This document shows, piece by piece, positions 59,649 through 64,000 of a stretch of DNA of 64,000 bases (position 1 is its first letter; each line of letters opens with the position of its first letter). This DNA is from Nocardioides baculatus (GTDB lineage: Bacteria > Actinomycetota > Actinomycetes > Propionibacteriales > Nocardioidaceae), in NCBI RefSeq assembly GCF_016735675.1, contig NZ_JAERSG010000001.1, positions 744,001 through 808,000 of the forward strand, given 5' to 3'. The translations under genes were made by a program, and so were the position numbers. The notes under the pieces are model-generated. The model did not search any database, had not been told where the DNA came from, and worked only from the letters and a program-made list of their open reading frames with translations.

Positions 59649-60218
59649 TCAGGCGCTCTTGATGGCGGAGATGTCGAACTCGAGCTTGATCTTCTCGGAG
59701 ACGAGGACGCCGCCGGTCTCGAGCGCGGCGTTCCAGGTGAGGCCCCAGTCCTTGCGGTTGATGGTGGTCTCGCCCTCGAAGCCGACGCGGACGTTGCCGA
59801 AGGGGTCCTGGGCGGAGCCGGTCTGCTCGAACGGGATCGTGACGGACTTGGTGATGTCCTTGATGGTCAGGTCGCCGGTGATGGTCCACTCGCTGCCGTC
59901 GCGCGACACGTCGGTCGAGGTGAAGGTCATGGTCGGGTAGGTCTCGGCGTCGAAGAAGTCGCCGGACTTGAGGTGGCCGTCGCGGTCGGGGCTGCCGGTC
60001 TCGACAGAGGCGATCTCGATGGAGAGGTCGACCTTGGAGCTGGCGGGCGTGGCCTCGTCGATGTGGGCGGTGCCGGTGAAGGCGCCGAACTGGCCGCGCA
60101 CCTTGGTCACCATGGCGTGGCGGGCGACGAAGCCGAGGCGGCTGTGGCTGACGTCGAGGGTGTAGTCACCGGAGATGTCGTCGATGGCGGTGGTGGGGGC
60201 GTCGAACGAGGTGGTCAT
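59649..60218 (-). CDS. YceI-family protein
   Basis: A 189-residue lipocalin-like beta-barrel: SGDYTLDVSHSRLGFVARHAMVTKVRGQFG, LKSGDFFDAETYPTMTF, ITGDLTIKDITKSVTIPFE and FEGETTINRKDWGLTW, all standard YceI motifs. It lacks a signal peptide and is probably cytosolic. Family members bind isoprenoid or fatty-acyl ligands. The ATG at 60218 has a GGAG site. An operator shared with the flavin monooxygenase gene lies 29 bp upstream. Confidence 0.85.
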   Translation of the reverse strand: MTTSFDAPTTAIDDISGDYTLDVSHSRLGFVARHAMVTKVRGQFGAFTGTAHIDEATPASSKVDLSIEIASVETGSPDRDGHLKSGDFFDAETYPTMTFTSTDVSRDGSEWTITGDLTIKDITKSVTIPFEQTGSAQDPFGNVRVGFEGETTINRKDWGLTWNAALETGGVLVSEKIKLEFDISAIKSA

Positions 60219-60246
60219 GGCGGAGGGCTCCTGGAGTCGGTGGTTT

Positions 60247-60262
60247 GTACAACTTTCAACCA
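60247..60262. promoter_or_regulatory. Operator overlapping the YceI-gene promoter
   Basis: GTACAACTTTCAACCA (plus-strand reading) agrees in 14 of 16 bases with the site at 24296-24311. On the minus strand it reads TTGAAAGTTGTAC and overlaps a -10-like TACAAA. Confidence 0.45.
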
Positions 60263-60377
60263 CCGTAACGGACCGCGGTCCACATTCATTCCCGGATGGT
60301 GCCATCTTTTTCCGAGACCCCGACATGCAGCGAGCCACGCCCCGGTGGGGCGTGGCTCGTGATCTGGGTGGCTGCGG

Positions 60378-60503
60378 TCAGGCAGCTGCGACGGCGAGGC
60401 TCGCGGCGGTGGTCCAGCGGGCCTCCATGCGCGTGCGGCCGGACGCGTCCGTGACCGCTACCCAGGTGCAGACCGGTGCGTCGGCCATCTGGTGCTTGCT
60501 CAT
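60378..60503 (-). CDS. Small protein, 41 residues
   Basis: A very short gene with a strong GGGAGGTG ribosome site correctly spaced before its ATG. The product (MSKHQMADAPVCTW, then RTRMEARW, and an Ala-rich end) has one Cys and no signal peptide. Its rich site and host codon use argue that it is real. I do not recognise the family. Confidence 0.5.
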   Translation of the reverse strand: MSKHQMADAPVCTWVAVTDASGRTRMEARWTTAASLAVAAA

Positions 60504-60751
60504 GTGACACCTCCCGTTCACTTTCTGTTCACCCAAGGTACCACGTCCCCACCGGCGCGCACCCATTTCGCTCAGACGTCATCGGAATGCCCCACCAGCG
60601 CACCAACTGAGCGCTCGGAGGCGGACCCTGTGCCCCACTTGGGACGGGAGTGGTGGTGCTGAGCGACGTCTGTCGGCCGCCGAATCATGGGATCTGCCCG
60701 ATTTCGGGCAGGAACTTGGCACATCGGCGGACGCGAGCGCACTATTCACGG

Positions 60752-61012
60752 GTGCCCGACCCCGCCCTCGTCTCCCACGTCGTCGCCACCACGTCGCTGA
60801 CACCCGGGGAGGCAGCACGGGTGATCGACGACGTCATCGCCTTCCACGCCCAACCGGTGGAGGACTACGTCAGGTCGCGGCACGCCCACCTCAAGACGTA
60901 CGGCGCGAAGAATCCCGAGATCTTCGCGCAGATCGCCGAGGAGCTCGAGCAGCGCGTGGTCGCTGCGCCCGTGCTCACCGAGCGCCAGCTGCGTCGCATC
61001 GTCTACGGATAG
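60752..61012 (+). CDS. Small helical protein upstream of glmS
   Basis: An 86-residue soluble protein, GTG start, mostly helical (TPGEAARVIDDVIAFHAQPVEDYVRSRHAHLKTYG), charged at its end (LTERQLRRIVYG). It lies 30 bp before glmS, probably in the same transcript. A hairpin (CTGCCCG with CGGGCAG) 41 bp upstream may be a regulatory or terminating stem. It resembles short conserved actinobacterial proteins of unknown function that precede glmS. Confidence 0.6.
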   Translation: MPDPALVSHVVATTSLTPGEAARVIDDVIAFHAQPVEDYVRSRHAHLKTYGAKNPEIFAQIAEELEQRVVAAPVLTERQLRRIVYG

Positions 61013-61042
61013 ATCTACGGACAGAGAAGGAGAAGGAAGACC

Positions 61043-62866
61043 ATGTGCGGAATCGTCGGCTACATCGGCCGCCAGGACGCGGCACCCGTCGTCCTCGAAG
61101 GACTGACGCGCCTCGAGCACCGCGGCTACGACTCCGCCGGCGTCGCCGTGCTCGGCGCGCGAGGCGTGAAGGTGGTCAAGCAGGCCGGGCGGGTGCGTGA
61201 CCTGACCACCGCGCTGCCCAAGCGGTTCGCCGGGACGACGGGCATCGGCCACACCCGGTGGGCCACCCACGGTCCCGCGACCGACCACAACGCCCACCCC
61301 CACCAGGACGAGTCCGGTCGGGTCGCGGTCGTGCACAACGGGATCATCGACAACTCGGCCACGCTCCGCGCCGAGCTCACCGACGCCGGTGTCGCCCTCG
61401 CCAGCGACACCGACACCGAGGTGATCGCGCACCTGGTCGCGCGCAGCGACGCCGACACCCTCGAGGGCAAGGTGCGCGACGCGCTCGGCGCGGTCGTGGG
61501 CACCTACGGCCTCGCCGTGCTCCACGCCGACTTCCCGGACCGCATCGTCGTGGCCCGCAACGGCAGCCCGCTGGTCGTCGGCGTCGGTGACAAGGAGATG
61601 TACGTCGCCTCCGACCTCGCCGCGATCGTGCGCCACACCACCACGGTGGCGATCCTCGACGACGGCGAGATGGCCACCGTGACGGCGGCCGGCTTCACCA
61701 CGATGCGCCACAGCGACCTCGCCTCGACCGGCAAGACCGCGAGCGAGGTCGACATCGACGCGTCGGCGTACGACGCAGGCGAGCACGAGTCCTTCATGCG
61801 CAAGGAGATCCTCGAGCAGCCCACGACGTCGCTGGCGGTGCTGCGCGGACGGCTGGACGACCGCTTCGGCACCGCGCACCTCGGCGGCCTCGACATGGAC
61901 GCGCGTGACCTCCGCGCGGTGCGGCGGGTGAAGATCCTGGGCTGCGGCTCGGCCTACTACGTCGGCCAGATGGGCGCCGCGCTGATCGAGGAGCTGGCGC
62001 GGATCCCCGCCGACGCCGAGGCCGCCAGCGAGTTCCGCTACCGCGACCCGGTCATCGAGCCCGACACGCTCTACGTCGCGGTCAGCCAGTCCGGCGAGAC
62101 CATCGACACGCTGCTCGCCGTGCAGGAGGTACGCCGCAAGGGCGGGCGCTGCGTCGGCCTGGTCAACGTCGTCGGCTCGGCGATCGCGCGCGAGTGCGAC
62201 GGCGGGATCTACCTGCACGCCGGCCCGGAGGTCGCGGTCGCGAGCACCAAGGCGCTGACCAACATGTTCCTCGGCTTCGCCCTGCTCGCCCTCCAGCTCG
62301 GTCGCACGCGCGACCTGTCGATCGCGGACGGCAAGCGGCTGGTGGCCGGGCTGGAGAAGCTGCCGGCCCAGATCGAGGAGGTCCTCGCCGGCGAGGCCGA
62401 CCTGGTCGAGGTCGCGCGGCAGCTGGCCGAGGCGCGCAGCCTGTTCTTCATCGGCCGGGTCCGCGGCTTCCCGGTCGCGCGCGAGGGCGCGCAGAAGTTC
62501 AAGGAGATCAGCTATCGCCACGCCGAGGCCTACCAGACCTCCGAGCTCAAGCACGGCCCGCTCGCGCTGATCGACCCCGAGGTGCCGACGGTGGCACTGG
62601 TGCCGCGCGACGAGCTCACCGAGCGCAACATCGGCGCGCTGCACGAGATCGACGCGCGCCAGGGTCCGCTCGTCGTGATCACCCACGCCGACGTGGACCT
62701 CGGCGAGGTCCGGGCCCGCCGGATCGACGTACCCCGCAACGAGCCGGAGCTCGACCCGATCCTGCTGACCATCCCGCTGCAGCTGCTGGCCTACCACGCG
62801 GCCCAGCACCTCGGTCACGACATCGACAAGCCCCGCAACCTGGCGAAGTCGGTCACCGTCGAGTGA
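61043..62866 (+). CDS. glmS: Glutamine-fructose-6-phosphate aminotransferase (isomerizing)
   Basis: A 607-residue GlmS. The N-terminal nucleophile is Cys2 (MCGIVGYIG), the glutaminase domain has HRGYDSAGVAV and GHTRWATHG (near 72-80), and two SIS domains follow with CGSAYYVG, VSQSGETIDTLLA (near 352) and the C-terminal AVEYHAAQ-type end. It makes glucosamine-6-phosphate, the first step of peptidoglycan and mycothiol amino-sugar synthesis. The ribosome site GGAGAAGGAAG is strong. Confidence 0.95.
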   Translation: MCGIVGYIGRQDAAPVVLEGLTRLEHRGYDSAGVAVLGARGVKVVKQAGRVRDLTTALPKRFAGTTGIGHTRWATHGPATDHNAHPHQDESGRVAVVHNGIIDNSATLRAELTDAGVALASDTDTEVIAHLVARSDADTLEGKVRDALGAVVGTYGLAVLHADFPDRIVVARNGSPLVVGVGDKEMYVASDLAAIVRHTTTVAILDDGEMATVTAAGFTTMRHSDLASTGKTASEVDIDASAYDAGEHESFMRKEILEQPTTSLAVLRGRLDDRFGTAHLGGLDMDARDLRAVRRVKILGCGSAYYVGQMGAALIEELARIPADAEAASEFRYRDPVIEPDTLYVAVSQSGETIDTLLAVQEVRRKGGRCVGLVNVVGSAIARECDGGIYLHAGPEVAVASTKALTNMFLGFALLALQLGRTRDLSIADGKRLVAGLEKLPAQIEEVLAGEADLVEVARQLAEARSLFFIGRVRGFPVAREGAQKFKEISYRHAEAYQTSELKHGPLALIDPEVPTVALVPRDELTERNIGALHEIDARQGPLVVITHADVDLGEVRARRIDVPRNEPELDPILLTIPLQLLAYHAAQHLGHDIDKPRNLAKSVTVE

Positions 62867-62869
62867 TCC

Positions 62870-62932
62870 GGTAGTTCAGGGGGAGATGGCTGTCCGGGGG
62901 TCGCCGGGACGACCAGCTTGCCCTGAACTACC
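62870..62932 (+). terminator. Hairpin after glmS
   Basis: GGTAGTTCAGGG pairs with CCCTGAACTACC across a 39-nt loop, starting four bases after the glmS stop codon. Confidence 0.55.
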
Positions 62933-62945
62933 CGAAATGGACTGG

Positions 62946-62979
62946 GCGCCCCTTGCCGCATGGGGTCGGCAAGGGGCGC
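62946..62979. terminator. Second hairpin after glmS
   Basis: A perfect 13-bp stem (GCGCCCCTTGCCG) and an 8-nt loop lie between glmS and the convergent secreted-protein gene. They can back up termination in either direction. Confidence 0.6.
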
Positions 62980-63060
62980 GCCGTGGAGAACGATCCCACC
63001 CGCCCGGCGTCCTGTCCGTGGATCGACGGAACTACCGAGCGATTTTGCCTGTCGGGTGGG

Positions 63061-64000
63061 TCACCTGCTGCTGAGGCGCACCTCGAGCGAACCGGTGACG
63101 TACGGCGGCACGGTCAGGACCACCGTCGCCGGCCCCGAGTTGCCGTCCTGTGGCACGTCCACCGTCGGGCTGGCGGGCGTGAGCGCGCTGTAGAATTAGT
63201 CCGGGCAGCCGTTGGAGGTGTCCCGGACCGGACACACGTTGGGGTAGCCGGCGAGGAGCGAGACCCGCCAGTCCGACAGGGACGCGGACGCCTGCCCGGC
63301 ATGTGCCACCGCAGTGCCGCCCACGATGCCTTCGGTGTAGGTGCCGACCACCCACTGTCCCGGGGTCGTCGAGGTGTAGGTGACGGCCGGGCCGTCGAGC
63401 GTGAGGGCCGGTGCGGTCGCGGCCGAGCGCACCCGCAGCGAGAAGGTGTCGGACGCCCCGGAGCCGGCGGCGACCACCATCTCGTAGGTGTCGGCGGCCG
63501 GCACCAGCCACGGCCCGGACACGAGGTAGGAGCACGGCTCGGCCGCGGGCTTGCCCGGGCAGGGGGTCATCGTGTGGGTCCGCACCACGCTCCCGTCGGC
63601 TCGCAGCACCTGCGTGCGGGCACCTCCGTCGGTCACCAACCTGCCGGAGGCGTCGAGCAGCTCTGGGTAGACCCACTGGCCCGCGCGGGCCGTGAACGAC
63701 ACCACGTGCTCGCGTGCGGCGACGCCTGCGTTGACCAGTGCCACGGCACTCCCGTCCAGGACTGCGGTGTGGCGCTGAGCCCGCGACACGGACACGGAGG
63801 TGCCGGGACGGGCGGCGACGGAGTAGCGCCCGGGACTGCTCAGTGGGAGCCAGCCGCCGAGCTCGTCGTCGACGGTGCCGTCCGGCAGAACGAGGTGGCG
63901 CGGGGTCCGGCTCGGTCGTACGGAGAGTCGTTCACCAGCCGCCACCGGGACGCGCACCAGGTGTGTGACGTCCGGGTCGCGCCCGACCGTGGTGGCCGGA
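63061..64000 (-). pseudogene. Secreted-domain protein gene broken by an in-frame TAA (5' end off the window)
   Basis: The minus-strand frame is open from the window edge to a TAA at 63196-63198. In the same frame, after the TAA, 44 further sense codons with normal bias (FYSALTPASPTVDVPQDGNS, then VVLTVPPYVTGSLEVRLSSR) run to a TGA at 63061. The full product would be a multi-domain beta-rich exoprotein (Thr-rich, SWVxP-like repeats, paired Cys). A single TAC-to-TAA change explains it. The 5' part is unseen, and a sequencing error or read-through cannot be excluded. Confidence 0.65.

Overview
The window is chromosomal DNA of a high-GC actinobacterium, most likely of the Nocardioides/Nocardioidaceae type. 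The grounds are strong G/C third-position bias, many GTG starts, ATGA/GTGA stop-start overlaps, and a typical actinobacterial gene set (CsoR copper operon, CE1758/CE1759 flavin pair, DUF222-HNH nuclease, EcsC, orphan LuxR and OmpR regulators). No rRNA or tRNA gene and no CRISPR array was recognised.

Layout. 1-5.8 kb: end of a peptide transporter, a ZIP-like permease, a Y-family polymerase, acetyltransferase, class V aminotransferase and an AstE/AspA-type deacylase. 6.0-16.0 kb: a cell-surface cluster. A minus-strand half (beta-helix lipoprotein, GT2-GtrA, phosphodiester glycosidase) and a plus-strand half (DUF4956, VTC polyphosphate polymerase, CotH kinase, translationally coupled) flank a RimB protease-like gene, a RimK ligase carrying an RCK_C domain, and small membrane proteins. 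16.0-29.1 kb: EcsC, a secreted hydrolase, a copper operon (csoR-copZ-His-rich protein-copA) with a CsoR-type operator, a LuxR-type regulator, GDPD, a flavin monooxygenase/reductase pair, MsrB and an HNH nuclease.

29.1-38.4 kb is an accessory island with lower GC and relaxed codon use. It encodes a membrane-anchored dCTP-deaminase-fold protein with a degenerate active site, a second adenylosuccinate lyase, a MazG/HisE-type pyrophosphohydrolase, an ImmA/IrrE-peptidase-macrodomain fusion, a P-loop kinase fused to a PurZ-like adenylosuccinate synthetase (Ser replaces the catalytic Asp, as in phage PurZ), a DUF7002 protein and a DUF3644 protein. Together these could form a self-contained 2-aminoadenine-type (diaminopurine) nucleotide pathway wired to an ADP-ribose/peptidase module. 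This is the most exciting candidate in the window.

38.5-64 kb: a formylglycine-generating enzyme next to its likely sulfatase target, HIT and GNAT proteins, intergenic palindromic elements, an unusual SDR with a four-Cys module behind a triple palindrome array, a four-gene coupled ABC exporter (two ATPases, two giant FtsX-type permeases) flanked by a LuxR and two OmpR regulators without a kinase, a DEAD-box helicase, a TetR-SMR-SMR operon, YceI, glmS, and a secreted-protein gene interrupted by an in-frame TAA that runs off the right edge.
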